Positions 32,792 to 41,853 are shown, counted from the first letter of the stretch. The stretch: 41,942 bases of DNA from Acidaminococcus sp. (GCA_019416065.1 DXYB01000014.1:1-41942), one strand, 5' to 3'. The notes: generated by a model from the letters alone, not told the origin. Program-made: numbers and translations.

Positions 32792-34472
32792 TTTAGTCAG
32801 CGAACCTTGGATCAAAGTCATCGATGCCCAAAATGACAGGGAAGTCACTGTGTCACTGCAAGAGGCATTCCAGAATGCACCAAGGTACCGTCAAATGGCA
32901 GGCGATATGCGGTCCCAGGATTTGGCGATTTTACGGTTCTTACTTGCGATTTTGACAACAGTGTACAGCCGTGTTGACAGCAAAGGCAACCGGTATACCT
33001 GGCTCAAACAGGATACTACTTCTGGACGCATGCTGCTGGAAAAAAGCGCTGATCTGGATACGATGCGAGAAGAGATGCTGGAAACATGGAAAGACCTGTA
33101 TGAACAGGGATGCTTTACGCCGGCGGTACGAGAATACCTGGAATCATACAAAGATCGTTTTGATATGTTCGGAGAAAGACCTTTTTACCAGGTGCGCCAA
33201 GACGTGTATGATCACTTCGCTACAAAGAAGATTGAGACAGGAACAGGTACCGTCGCAGTAAAACAGATCAACAGATTGATTTCCGAAAGTAATAACAGTC
33301 CATCTATCTTTGCTCCAAGAGTCGGGGGTACTAAAAATGATATTGACCTGCCAGAGTTGGTACGCTGGTTGATTACGTATCAAAATTTTACTGGGGTCAC
33401 GGATAAAACGAAAGTTAATGTAAAAGAAAAATACTCCATTTCATCCGGGTGGCTTTACGGCATAGATCCCGTAGTGGTCAAAGGAGAGACTCTCTTTGAA
33501 ACGTTGTTGCTTAATCTGCTCTTATATCCTGAACAGGAAACAGAAGTCCTGCAGTATCCGGTTTGGGAATTTGAGGATATGGCGGAATATATCAAAATAA
33601 GATTGAAAGGTCTTCTTCCCCCAAATCTTGCAGAGCTATATACAGTGTTGTCACGTATTCTTTATATAGAACCAAAAGATAAGATGTTTGTAATTTTCGC
33701 TTGTGGATTGCCCAAAATTGAAAATGCCAATGCCTTTATAGAACCCATGACCACATGGAAATACGACAAAAAAGAAAGCAAGTATAAACCGAGAAGCAAA
33801 TGGATTAAATCCTTGGGGAAAACTATGTGGCGGAATTTTGGCCAATACGTAGGGCTAGAAACTACAGATGGGTCTCATGGGGCAGAGCCAGGTATTGTAA
33901 AATGGTTAAATCTCTTGAAGGATGAAGGCATTCTCCCCGCAGGGAAATTGTTGCACTTACAGACGATAGGAATGGTAAACGATGGCAATGCTACTTCTCA
34001 GTCCCCAGTGGCAGAAGTGTATGACGACCTTTCAATCCGTGCCGGGGTCTTGTTTGATCATTCGGGAGAAGAGGCTGTTTCTTGTTGGCCAGCACAGATT
34101 GAAGCGACCATTCAGCTGACCCAGAAAGTGGGGGAAGCATTTTGGACATTTGGTCGTAATTGGGCTTTACTGCGTGGCTTGGGAGATGGAGCTGTCGGAT
34201 TTGCCAATTCTGTGACGACTCGCTTCTATGATGGGCTGAATAAACCTTTTTTGGACTGGCTGGCAAGTCTACGCATCGAACAAGAACCGGATGCGGAACT
34301 TGAACGCTGGAAAAAGCTCTTGCTAAGGCAAGCGGATACCTTGAGAGAACAATTGTTGCAGTCAGCAACGCCACAGGATATGTGCGGACAAAGCAGTGGA
34401 GATGGTCGCCCCCAAAATATCTTCCTGTTAAACAATCAATTACGACAAACTATACGCAACTATTTAGGGTGA
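32772..34472 (+). CDS. casA: Cascade large subunit Cas8e (Cse1/CasA)
   Basis: This 566-residue protein recognises the PAM and recruits Cas3 in the type I-E Cascade complex. The start HFNLVSEPWIKVID is highly typical. FGERPFYQV and a C-terminal helical bundle (WTFGRNWALLRGLGDG onward) also fit. I chose the GTG at 32772, six bases after GGGAGG, over an ATG 18 bases upstream. The start lies within the end of cas3. No frame damage is seen. Confidence 0.93.
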   Translation: MEKQHFNLVSEPWIKVIDAQNDREVTVSLQEAFQNAPRYRQMAGDMRSQDLAILRFLLAILTTVYSRVDSKGNRYTWLKQDTTSGRMLLEKSADLDTMREEMLETWKDLYEQGCFTPAVREYLESYKDRFDMFGERPFYQVRQDVYDHFATKKIETGTGTVAVKQINRLISESNNSPSIFAPRVGGTKNDIDLPELVRWLITYQNFTGVTDKTKVNVKEKYSISSGWLYGIDPVVVKGETLFETLLLNLLLYPEQETEVLQYPVWEFEDMAEYIKIRLKGLLPPNLAELYTVLSRILYIEPKDKMFVIFACGLPKIENANAFIEPMTTWKYDKKESKYKPRSKWIKSLGKTMWRNFGQYVGLETTDGSHGAEPGIVKWLNLLKDEGILPAGKLLHLQTIGMVNDGNATSQSPVAEVYDDLSIRAGVLFDHSGEEAVSCWPAQIEATIQLTQKVGEAFWTFGRNWALLRGLGDGAVGFANSVTTRFYDGLNKPFLDWLASLRIEQEPDAELERWKKLLLRQADTLREQLLQSATPQDMCGQSSGDGRPQNIFLLNNQLRQTIRNYLG

Positions 34473-34495
34473 GAAATCGGGAGAGGAGTGTATGG

Positions 34496-35128
34496 ATGGC
34501 TAATGAGATTGCGGATAAGACAAAACGGATTATAAGAAAATTGTACGGAAATGGGACTCCGGACAAGGCAGTACTGGCAAGCCTGCGAACGGCAGAAACT
34601 ATAACGAGTCTGCGGGCAAAAGACGTATGGCCATTGCTGTTTTCTGAGTTGGAAGAAAAAGATCTCAGCAAAGACCCCAAAGGAACACCTATCCGTGCAG
34701 AAGTTGCAATCTATACTGCATTGCGCTGCTATGCGCTGGCACAACAAGGCGTGGAACAATCTGCGTATGCTCCAGCCTGGAACGGAAAGAAAGATACGGA
34801 TAAAAAAGCAGAAGGTACTACTTTGTTCCAGGCGCTATCTCAAATGAGATTGAACGCAAAAAATAGCGGGGCACTGGACCGAAGAGTGCATACACTACTT
34901 GCTACCAGGAATACTTCCAGTGTAATACGCTCCATAACCCAATTGGTCCAAATTATGAAATCCCAATATGGGGATATAAAAGTGGATTATGCCCAGTTAG
35001 CCCAAGACCTCTACTATTTTACCCTGAGCTATGAAGCGGCCAATCACATCCGGCTCAAGTGGGGGCAGCAATATTATTGGCAATCTGCCAGTGCTAAAAA
35101 TCAGAATGCGAGGGAAGAAAATGAGTAA
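34496..35128 (+). CDS. casB: Cascade small subunit Cas11e (Cse2/CasB)
   Basis: This 210-residue, mostly helical, basic protein occupies the Cse2 place between Cas8e and Cas7e. Two Cse2 copies normally form the belly of Cascade and stabilise the R-loop. Typical stretches are AEVAIYTALRCYALAQQG, LFQALSQMRLN and LDRRVHTLLATRN. The ATG at 34496 follows GAGGAG. Its stop overlaps the start of cas7e. Confidence 0.92.
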   Translation: MANEIADKTKRIIRKLYGNGTPDKAVLASLRTAETITSLRAKDVWPLLFSELEEKDLSKDPKGTPIRAEVAIYTALRCYALAQQGVEQSAYAPAWNGKKDTDKKAEGTTLFQALSQMRLNAKNSGALDRRVHTLLATRNTSSVIRSITQLVQIMKSQYGDIKVDYAQLAQDLYYFTLSYEAANHIRLKWGQQYYWQSASAKNQNAREENE

Positions 35129-36230
35129 AGAAAATCTATACGTTGATCTCCATGTATTGCAAACTGTCCCGTCTTCCAATATCAACCGAGATGATGCCGG
35201 ATCCCCGAAAACAGCTCTCTATGGAGGCGTGACCCGTGCCCGGGTATCCTCCCAAAGCTGGAAACGAGCAATGCGCAAGGCGTTTTTTGCTGATAGCGAC
35301 GGAAAAGAGTGGCTGAACAGTTTCAGAACAAAAAAGTTGCCCATGTTGCTAACGGCAAAAGTTCGGGAGAAAATGCCAGGTATTACGGAAGAAGAAGCCC
35401 TAGAAAAATCATTGACACTTTTAAAGACGGCAGGAATCAAGGTAGCTAAAGATAAAGCTACGGGAGAAATGCTTACTGGAGCATTAATGCTGGTGAGTTG
35501 CGGGCAGTTAGAAAAGTTGGCGAACTATATTGTGCATCATCCTGCGTTGCATGATGAGGATAAAAAAGCGATCAAAGAAGGATTTAATACAAATCCTTCC
35601 CTGGATCTGGCACTATTTGGCCGTATGGTAGCAGATGATCCGGAACTGAATGTGGATGCAGCCGCACAGGTGGCCCATGCCATTTCAACCCATGAAGTGA
35701 TTCCAGAATTTGATTATTTTACAGGATTAGATGATGCGCAGACTGATGGTACAAGTGGCGCAGCCATGCTCGGAACCCTGGAGTATAATTCTTCTACGCT
35801 GTATCGGTATGCCAATGTCAATATGCATGAACTGGCGCATAATTTGGGAAAAGAATTGGCTGTCAAGGGCTTGGCACTATTTATTAAGGAATTTATCATG
35901 AGCATGCCCACGGGCAAGCAAAATAGCTATGCCAATAAAACCGTGCCTCAGTATGTAATGGTTACCATTCGGAGGGATACCCCGGTAAATCTGGTATCAG
36001 CATTTGAAGATCCGGTGGAATCCCGAAATGGGTATGTGACGCCCTCCATTAAACGCTTGGAAAAAGAATTGGCAAGTACATGTCAATGGGTGGATAAACC
36101 GTTGCTTACGGTAGTACTAACTAGCAAGGAAAGTACCGTAGAAGACAAAGCGGCGAACTTACAAAGCCTATTGGATACCGTAACCGATGATGTGAAAAGA
36201 GTGATGGCAGATGGACGTACTGACAATTAG
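35121..36230 (+). CDS. casC: Cascade backbone subunit Cas7e (Cse4/CasC)
   Basis: This 369-residue RAMP protein forms the six-copy backbone that holds the crRNA. It begins LYVDLHVLQTVPSSNINRDD and shows GSPKTALYGGVTRARVSSQS and WKRAMRKAF, all typical of Cse4. The ATG follows GAGGGAAGAAA and overlaps the cas11e stop. It overlaps cas5e by 20 bases at its end. It is intact. Confidence 0.94.
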   Translation: MSKENLYVDLHVLQTVPSSNINRDDAGSPKTALYGGVTRARVSSQSWKRAMRKAFFADSDGKEWLNSFRTKKLPMLLTAKVREKMPGITEEEALEKSLTLLKTAGIKVAKDKATGEMLTGALMLVSCGQLEKLANYIVHHPALHDEDKKAIKEGFNTNPSLDLALFGRMVADDPELNVDAAAQVAHAISTHEVIPEFDYFTGLDDAQTDGTSGAAMLGTLEYNSSTLYRYANVNMHELAHNLGKELAVKGLALFIKEFIMSMPTGKQNSYANKTVPQYVMVTIRRDTPVNLVSAFEDPVESRNGYVTPSIKRLEKELASTCQWVDKPLLTVVLTSKESTVEDKAANLQSLLDTVTDDVKRVMADGRTDN

Positions 36231-36912
36231 GGCAAGCGCGCCTTTGCAATCGTATGGAAACCAAGCAACCTTTAATCGCCGTACCACCCATCACTATCCT
36301 ACAAAAAGCGCAGTCATTGGGCTAGTGGCGGCGGCACTAGGCCTTCGTAGAGAGGACGCTGCTATACAGAGTTTAAACCAGTTGAAGTATGCGCTGCGGA
36401 TTGACCAGGTGGGGCAGACGATGACGGATTTTCAGATAGTGGAAACCAATCGCCCTAAAAAAGGAGCGCGAAAGATCACCTATCGAGACTATTTACAGGA
36501 TTATGTTTATATGATTGCACTAGGCAGTGAAGATATGGACCTGATCCGGATAATTTCGTATGCTCTTTTGCATCCCAAATTCCAATTATATTGGGGCAGA
36601 CGGTCTAATCCCCCTGCTGGTGTCCTGCAAGTCGGTATGTTTAAAAATACTGACCCCATTGCTGTGCTAACCCATCTTTTGCCATGGCAGGCGTCTTCTT
36701 GGTATCAAAGAAAACAGAAAGAAGCTACCTTTGAAGCAGAATTGATTGCAGACAGTTCTCTTTTACCCCAAGCGCCCCGTACTATGATAAAGGATCTGGT
36801 GGGTTCTTTCGATCAAAGGAATAGGTTTCATCGTTATCGGAGTGTGGCAAAAACCCGGGTCACGTTGCAAAACCCACAGTATCAGGAACACGATGTTATG
36901 ACCTATCTGTAA
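36211..36912 (+). CDS. casD: Cascade subunit Cas5e (CasD)
   Basis: This 233-residue RAMP protein caps the 5' handle of the crRNA. The N terminus VLTIRASAPLQSYGNQATFN and the following PTKSAVIGLVAAALG are characteristic. YWGRRSNPPAG is also seen. It overlaps cas7e and is followed by cas6e after 12 bases. Confidence 0.93.
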   Translation: MDVLTIRASAPLQSYGNQATFNRRTTHHYPTKSAVIGLVAAALGLRREDAAIQSLNQLKYALRIDQVGQTMTDFQIVETNRPKKGARKITYRDYLQDYVYMIALGSEDMDLIRIISYALLHPKFQLYWGRRSNPPAGVLQVGMFKNTDPIAVLTHLLPWQASSWYQRKQKEATFEAELIADSSLLPQAPRTMIKDLVGSFDQRNRFHRYRSVAKTRVTLQNPQYQEHDVMTYL

Positions 36913-36924
36913 AGGAGTAGGGTG

Positions 36925-37556
36925 ATGTATCTATCCAGAGTTGAAATAGATAGTCTGAATCGACAAAAAATCAAAGACTTGTCCCATCTGGGAGCCTATC
37001 ATCATTGGGTGGAATCGTGTTTTCCTGATGAACTACAAAAGGACAGCGGTTACGGCATCTATGGCGGATTGACACCTTACGGGGTAAAGACTATTTATTG
37101 CTCCTTAGTGAGGAAAAACCTGACATGGTCATGCTACATCAGTATGGTGTTCTAGGCACGGCGCAAAGCAAGGATTATATTCCTTTTTTAAAACGGCTTG
37201 CTGCAAAACAAAAAGCCCGGTTTCGGTTAACGGCGAACCCTTCTTATCGAAAGTGCAAACAAGGGCAAGAAAAAGGAAAAGTCTATCCCCATGTTACCGT
37301 ACAGCAACAAAGAAAATGGTTGCATGATCATGCTGCCAAGGCGGGATTTTCTGTGAAAGAAGACGCATTTGAAGTTGTAGAACGTACCTATCCGGTTCTT
37401 TACAAAGGAAATAAACGGGTACGGCTAAGCCGCGTGAGTTATGAAGGCGTATTGGAAATTACGGATCTGGAAAAATTCCGCAGTGCGCTGCTCCAGGGGA
37501 TAGGGCGGGAAAAAGCATATGGAATGGGATTATTAACCATCATTCCTTTAGGATAG
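36925..37556 (+). pseudogene. casE: Cas6e (CasE) crRNA endonuclease, frameshifted
   Basis: Cas6e cuts the repeat hairpin to make crRNAs. The gene starts well at an ATG with GGAG upstream: MYLSRVEIDSLNRQKIKD, then LGAYHHWVESCFPDE with the expected catalytic histidine near residues 26-27. It leaves frame near CTACAAAAGGACAG (37033-37046) and, if uninterrupted, ends at 37155. The missing part continues one frame back as GQRLRHLWRIDTLRGKDY then LLLLSEEKPD, and runs to 37556 with the C-terminal glycine-rich GIGREKAYGMGLL. One extra A in the AAAA run would restore the full protein of about 210 residues. This is either a real mutation, a sequencing error in a homopolymer, or a slippage site. Confidence 0.88.
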
Positions 37557-37560
37557 CGCT

Positions 37561-38520
37561 ATGGCTATTTCTCGAATCAGCGTGGAAAAACCCAAACTCC
37601 ATGTCCTAGGAAGGGTGGGGGATCGCATAAGCTTTATTTATTTGGAGCATGCTGTAATCAACCGCCAGGATAGTGCAATCAAAGTGGAAGATGCCAAAGG
37701 CATTGTTTATGTCCCTGTGGCCTTGGTCAATGTGCTGCTCTTAGGCCCTGGGATTGATGTGACCCATCGCGCTATGGAACTAATGGGAGACTGTGGCGTT
37801 GCCGTGCTTTGGGTGGGGGAACAAGGGGTTCGGCAATACGCCCATGGCAGACCTTTGAATCATTCTTCTCTTTTGCTGGAGCGGCAAGCCAAGCTTGTAT
37901 CCAATAGCAAGAGCCGGATTGCTGTGGCCCGTAAAATGTATCAGATGCGGTTTCCCCATGAGGACGTGTCAGGTTTGACAATGCAAGAACTGCGCGGTAA
38001 AGAAGGAGCCCGGATCCGCAAGCTGTACCGTGCAGAGTCCAAACGAACGGGGGTAGCCTGGGATCGCCGAGAGTATAATGTAGAAGACTTTGAAGCAGGG
38101 ACGCCCATTAATAAAGCCCTCACTGCTGGGCATCAAGCTCTGTATGGTTTGTGTTATGGCGTAGTTGCGGCGCTGGGAGCTTCTCCAGGCCTTGGGTTTA
38201 TTCATACGGGACACGATCTGGCATTCATATATGATTTTGCCGACTTGTATAAAGCAGATTATTCCATTCCTATAGCTTTTGATATGGTGGCTGAACATGG
38301 CGATGACGATATTGCAAAGCACACTCGCCATGCTATGCGAGAAGTGTTTCGCAAAGACAAAGTAATTCTGAAAATGGTGGCAGATCTAAAAGAATTATTA
38401 AATCCAGATGGAGAAGAGATTAGCGGGGAAGTACTAAACCTTTGGGATGATAAAATGGGACTAGTAGATTTTGGTGTACAATATTACGAACATACGAAAG
38501 GAGAGGATCCTATGCTATGA
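37561..38520 (+). CDS. cas1: CRISPR integrase Cas1 (type I-E)
   Basis: This 319-residue protein inserts new spacers together with Cas2. The metal-binding residues align with E. coli E141, H208 and D221 as Glu148 (RGKEGARIRKLY), His215 (GFIHTGHDLAF) and Asp228 (FADLY), all with the same offset of seven. It follows cas6e by four bases and overlaps cas2 by four bases. It is intact. Confidence 0.95.
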   Translation: MAISRISVEKPKLHVLGRVGDRISFIYLEHAVINRQDSAIKVEDAKGIVYVPVALVNVLLLGPGIDVTHRAMELMGDCGVAVLWVGEQGVRQYAHGRPLNHSSLLLERQAKLVSNSKSRIAVARKMYQMRFPHEDVSGLTMQELRGKEGARIRKLYRAESKRTGVAWDRREYNVEDFEAGTPINKALTAGHQALYGLCYGVVAALGASPGLGFIHTGHDLAFIYDFADLYKADYSIPIAFDMVAEHGDDDIAKHTRHAMREVFRKDKVILKMVADLKELLNPDGEEISGEVLNLWDDKMGLVDFGVQYYEHTKGEDPML

Positions 38521-39422
38521 TCGTAATTACATTATCCAAGGTTCCCCCTGCATTGCGGGGCGATTTAACCAAGTGGTGCCAGGAAGTTCAGACCGGAGTT
38601 TATGTAGGCAATTTTAGCGCCAGGATACGGGACGCCTTGTGGGAGAGAATCCGAAAAAATATCGGCAGTGGGGAAGCAACGCTTGTCTACACTACCAATA
38701 ATGAACTGGGCTATACCTTTGAGACGACAAGGCTAGATAAAAAAGTGGTGGATTATGACGGAATCCCGCTTATGATGTTACTGAAAAATGAAGAAAACGC
38801 GATTTCCTACGGTTTCAGCAAGGCGTCCAAATGGCATCGGGCAAGAAAGCTGCGGCAGTACACTCCGCATAAAGGGGCAAGTGCTGCACAAGAAAAAGAG
38901 GACATACCGAGTATTACGTCTATCGATTTGGAAACAACTGGACTGGATCATACCAAAGATGAAATTATCGCAATGGGGGCCGTGAAAACGGGAGCTGATA
39001 AAAAAGAGCAGTCATTTCTTCGGTATATTCGTATTGAAACGACCATCCCTCATTCTATCGTAAGCTTAACTGGAATTACAGATACATTACTACGAGACCA
39101 AGGAGTATCCCTTGAAACTGCTATTTGCGAGTTGTATGATTTTCTGGGGGACTCCGTCATAGTAGGATATGCGGCGGCCTTTGATGATAATTTTCTGCGA
39201 AGCGCTTGTAAAAAAGTGCAACATCCTCTTTTTAAAAACCGTATCGTGGACATCATGCCCATTGTTAAGAAGGACATGATGTTTTTAAAAAATTACAAGC
39301 TGACAACAGTATTACCTGCGTATCAAATCCAAAATCCTCATCCGCATGATGCGTTATCCGATGCAACCGCTACACTGCAGCTGGCTATGCAACTCATAAA
39401 AAAAGGGAAGTTGAAATTTTAA
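38517..39422 (+). CDS. cas2: Cas2 fused to a DnaQ-like 3'-5' exonuclease domain
   Basis: This 301-residue protein has an N-terminal Cas2e domain (residues about 1-95: MIVITLSKVPPALRGDLTKW, GVYVGNFSARIRDALWE). A linker and a DEDDh exonuclease domain (about 130-298) follow. Catalytic residues are present: Asp137 and Glu139 in SIDLETTGLD, Asp223 or Asp224 in YAAAFDD, and His277 and Asp282 in HDALSDA. Cas2-DnaQ fusions are known in some type I-E systems, including Streptococcus thermophilus, where the exonuclease aids trimming of prespacers. The start overlaps the cas1 stop. The CRISPR array begins only 29 bases after its stop. Confidence 0.94.
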   Translation: MIVITLSKVPPALRGDLTKWCQEVQTGVYVGNFSARIRDALWERIRKNIGSGEATLVYTTNNELGYTFETTRLDKKVVDYDGIPLMMLLKNEENAISYGFSKASKWHRARKLRQYTPHKGASAAQEKEDIPSITSIDLETTGLDHTKDEIIAMGAVKTGADKKEQSFLRYIRIETTIPHSIVSLTGITDTLLRDQGVSLETAICELYDFLGDSVIVGYAAAFDDNFLRSACKKVQHPLFKNRIVDIMPIVKKDMMFLKNYKLTTVLPAYQIQNPHPHDALSDATATLQLAMQLIKKGKLKF

Positions 39423-39451
39423 AAATGGCGTAGAGTCTGGGATCTTTTACT

Positions 39452-41614
39452 GTGTTCCCCACATACGTGGGGGTGATCCCCTGGTATTACTTGCCCTAGC
39501 CCTGGATCTCATGTGTTCCCCACATACGTGGGGGTGATCCCACAAGCGGAAAATGCTAGTAGCAGCGCGGATGGTGTTCCCCACATACGTGGGGGTGATC
39601 CCATTAAACCCAGCTTTACGGATGATGGCCCCGTGTGTTCCCCACATACGTGGGGGTGATCCTTGTGCCCGGCTGAGCGCCGCTTTGAGGTCTCTGTGTT
39701 CCCCACATACGTGGGGGTGATCCCGGCTTGCAGGTTGTACTTTTTGATAAGGTCTTGTGTTCCCCACATACGTGGGGGTGATCCCGATAAGGTGGGCTTT
39801 ATAGCTTCCGTCCTCCCGTGTTCCCCACATACGTGGGGGTGATCCTGTTCCTTGAGTTGCTCTCGGTAGCTTTCTGGAGTGTTCCCCACATACGTGGGGG
39901 TGATCCTATTACTCTTGCCACAGATGAAGGCGTCTCTAAGTATTCCCCACATACGTGGGGGTGATCCTCTATGAGATGGTTAATCCGTACGCGCTGCGAG
40001 GTGTTCCCCACATACGTGGGGGTGATCCTTTCCGCCCGGTAGGAAAAATAAAAATGCGGTTGTGTTCCCCACATACGTGGGGGTGATCCTTGATGTGGAT
40101 GATGAGCCGGGTGAAAGGGAACGTGTTCCCCACATACGTGGGGGTGATCCTATCGTGACAGCTACTGGGATAACTTGCAGCTCGTGTTCCCCACATACGT
40201 GGGGGTGATCCCAAAACCTGCAAGGCGGAAAAAATGAATTTCCGGTGTTCCCCACATACGTGGGGGTGATCCCTTGCCACCCTTTTTCCGTTTTGCCATC
40301 GCTTTGTGTTCCCCACATACGTGGGGGTGATCCTATCGTGACAGCTACTGGGATAACTTGCAGCTCGTGTTCCCCACATACGTGGGGGTGATCCCAAAAC
40401 CTGCAAGGCGGAAAAAATGAATTTCCGGTGTTCCCCACATACGTGGGGGTGATCCCTTGCCACCCTTTTTCCGTTTTGCCATCGCTTTGTGTTCCCCACA
40501 TACGTGGGGGTGATCCTCTTCCGCGGAAACGACTTCAATCACCGAAGCAGTGTTCCCCACATACGTGGGGGTGATCCTATGGCGTCAGCCAACAGTCTTG
40601 GAGCTGCTGGGTGTTCCCCACATACGTGGGGGTGATCCCAGCGTTTTTCTTGTATTCGTCCATATCCCCGCGTGTTCCCCACATACGTGGGGGTGATCCA
40701 TAACGTGTGCCAAAGCGTCCTGCGGCTTTGCCGTGTTCCCCACATACGTGGGGGTGATCCTCTTCCGCGGAAACGACTTCAATCACCGAAGCAGTGTTCC
40801 CCACATACGTGGGGGTGATCCTATGGCGTCAGCCAACAGTCTTGGAGCTGCTGGGTGTTCCCCACATACGTGGGGGTGATCCTGGAAGCAGCAACGGACA
40901 CAAAGCAAGGAAGAAGTGTTCCCCACATACGTGGGGGTGATCCTTCGACTGTGCGGAAGCTTGTTTAATCAGCCAAGTGTTCCCCACATACGTGGGGGTG
41001 ATCCCATCTTCTGCGTATCTTATGGGATGGGATAGCCGTGTTCCCCACATACGTGGGGGTGATCCTCTCTGCTTCTGGTGCGTCTGCTTCATTTTTAAGT
41101 GTTCCCCACATACGTGGGGGTGATCCCACCAGGACATTCTGATGGGTTTTTCCAACCTTGTGTTCCCCACATACGTGGGGGTGATCCTTTGCTTAATTGG
41201 TTCTATTCGTTCTGTTGATGGTGTTCCCCACATACGTGGGGGTGATCCAGCCTGGTAAATCTTTTCTGTGATTTGCTTGGCGTGTTCCCCACATACGTGG
41301 GGGTGATCCCTCAGTTTATCAGCAGCTCGAATGGGCCATTGAGTGTTCCCCACATACGTGGGGGTGATCCTATGATTATGGCATTTAAGCTCAAGAAAAG
41401 ATGGTGTTCCCCACATACGTGGGGGTGATCCTATTACTCTTGCCACAGATGAAGGCGTCTCTAAGTATTCCCCACATACGTGGGGGTGATCCTTCGTTTA
41501 TGTAACTGAATGTTTCCATAGCATCGTATTCCCCACATACGTGGGGGTGATCCCAAGAAGAAACGGGGTTATGCTTCCACCCGGACGTATTCCCCACATA
41601 CGTGGGGGTGATCC
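39452..41614 (+). CRISPR. Type I-E CRISPR array, 36 repeats and 35 spacers
   Basis: The 28-base repeat begins GTGTTCCCCACATACG and ends TGGGGGTGATCC. Its palindrome CCCCACATACGTGGGG gives the Cas6e hairpin. First repeat starts at 39452 and the last at 41587, exactly 35 periods of 61 bases, so every spacer is 33 bases (32 if the repeat is counted as 29). Four repeats carry A at the third base (GTATTCC): at 39940, 41465, 41526 and 41587. The leader end is on the left next to cas2, shown by repeat orientation and by the degenerate repeat at the right end. Six spacers are repeat copies, leaving 29 different ones. Minus-strand open frames across it are artefacts of the 61-base period. Confidence 0.98.
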
Positions 41615-41648
41615 GTGCTTTAAGCCCGGACAACTTTACAAAGCTTTC

Positions 41649-41676
41649 GTGTTTCCAACATACTGTATATGATAAG
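41649..41676 (+). repeat. Degenerate terminal CRISPR repeat
   Basis: After a 34-base spacer-like stretch, GTGTTTCCAACATAC followed by a poorly matching second half resembles a decayed repeat. It marks the old, leader-distal end of the array. Confidence 0.6.
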
Positions 41677-41680
41677 CTAC

Positions 41681-41720
41681 ATTTACTTTTTCATTTAAGG
41701 AATGAGAAAAAACTGTAAAT
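41681..41720. repeat. AT-rich inverted repeat after the array
   Basis: ATTTAC at 41681-41686 and GTAAAT at 41715-41720 flank an imperfect TTTTTCATT/AATGAGAAAAA pairing. It could end the array transcript, but there is no T run after it. Confidence 0.3.
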
Positions 41721-41725
41721 ACACT

Positions 41726-41754
41726 TTGAAAGGCTATACCGTGTGTGCTATAAT
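41726..41754 (+). promoter_or_regulatory. Promoter of tRNA-Ser
   Basis: TTGAAA and TATAAT are separated by 17 bases, and the -10 is extended (TGCTATAAT). The tRNA begins 12 bases later. Confidence 0.8.
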
Positions 41755-41765
41755 AAAACTCTCAT

Positions 41766-41853
41766 GGATGGATGTCCGAGTGGTCGAAGGTGCTTGACTC
41801 GAAATCAAGTATACCGCAAGGTATCGAGGGTTCGAATCCCTCTCCATCCGCCA
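41766..41853 (+). tRNA. tRNA-Ser (anticodon CGA)
   Basis: The acceptor stem is GGATGGA/TCCATCC. The anticodon stem CTTGA/TCAAG has loop CTCGAAA, so the anticodon is CGA and it reads UCG. A long variable arm (TATACC-GCAA-GGTATC), the T arm GAGGG-TTCGAAT-CCCTC and an encoded CCA are all present, as expected for a class II tRNA. Confidence 0.95.

Noticed and set aside
36922..37556. Two separate small genes in the cas6e position
   Set aside because: The upstream and downstream frames read as consecutive parts of one Cas6e once a single base is added, and the downstream frame has no ribosome binding site. I treat them as one frameshifted gene.
39447..41633. Minus-strand open frames across the CRISPR array encoding repeats such as ITPTYVGNT, DHPHVCGEH and SPPRMWGT
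   Set aside because: They arise because 61 bases per unit cycles the repeat through three frames without stops. They have no ribosome binding sites and are a well-known kind of spurious protein from I-E arrays.
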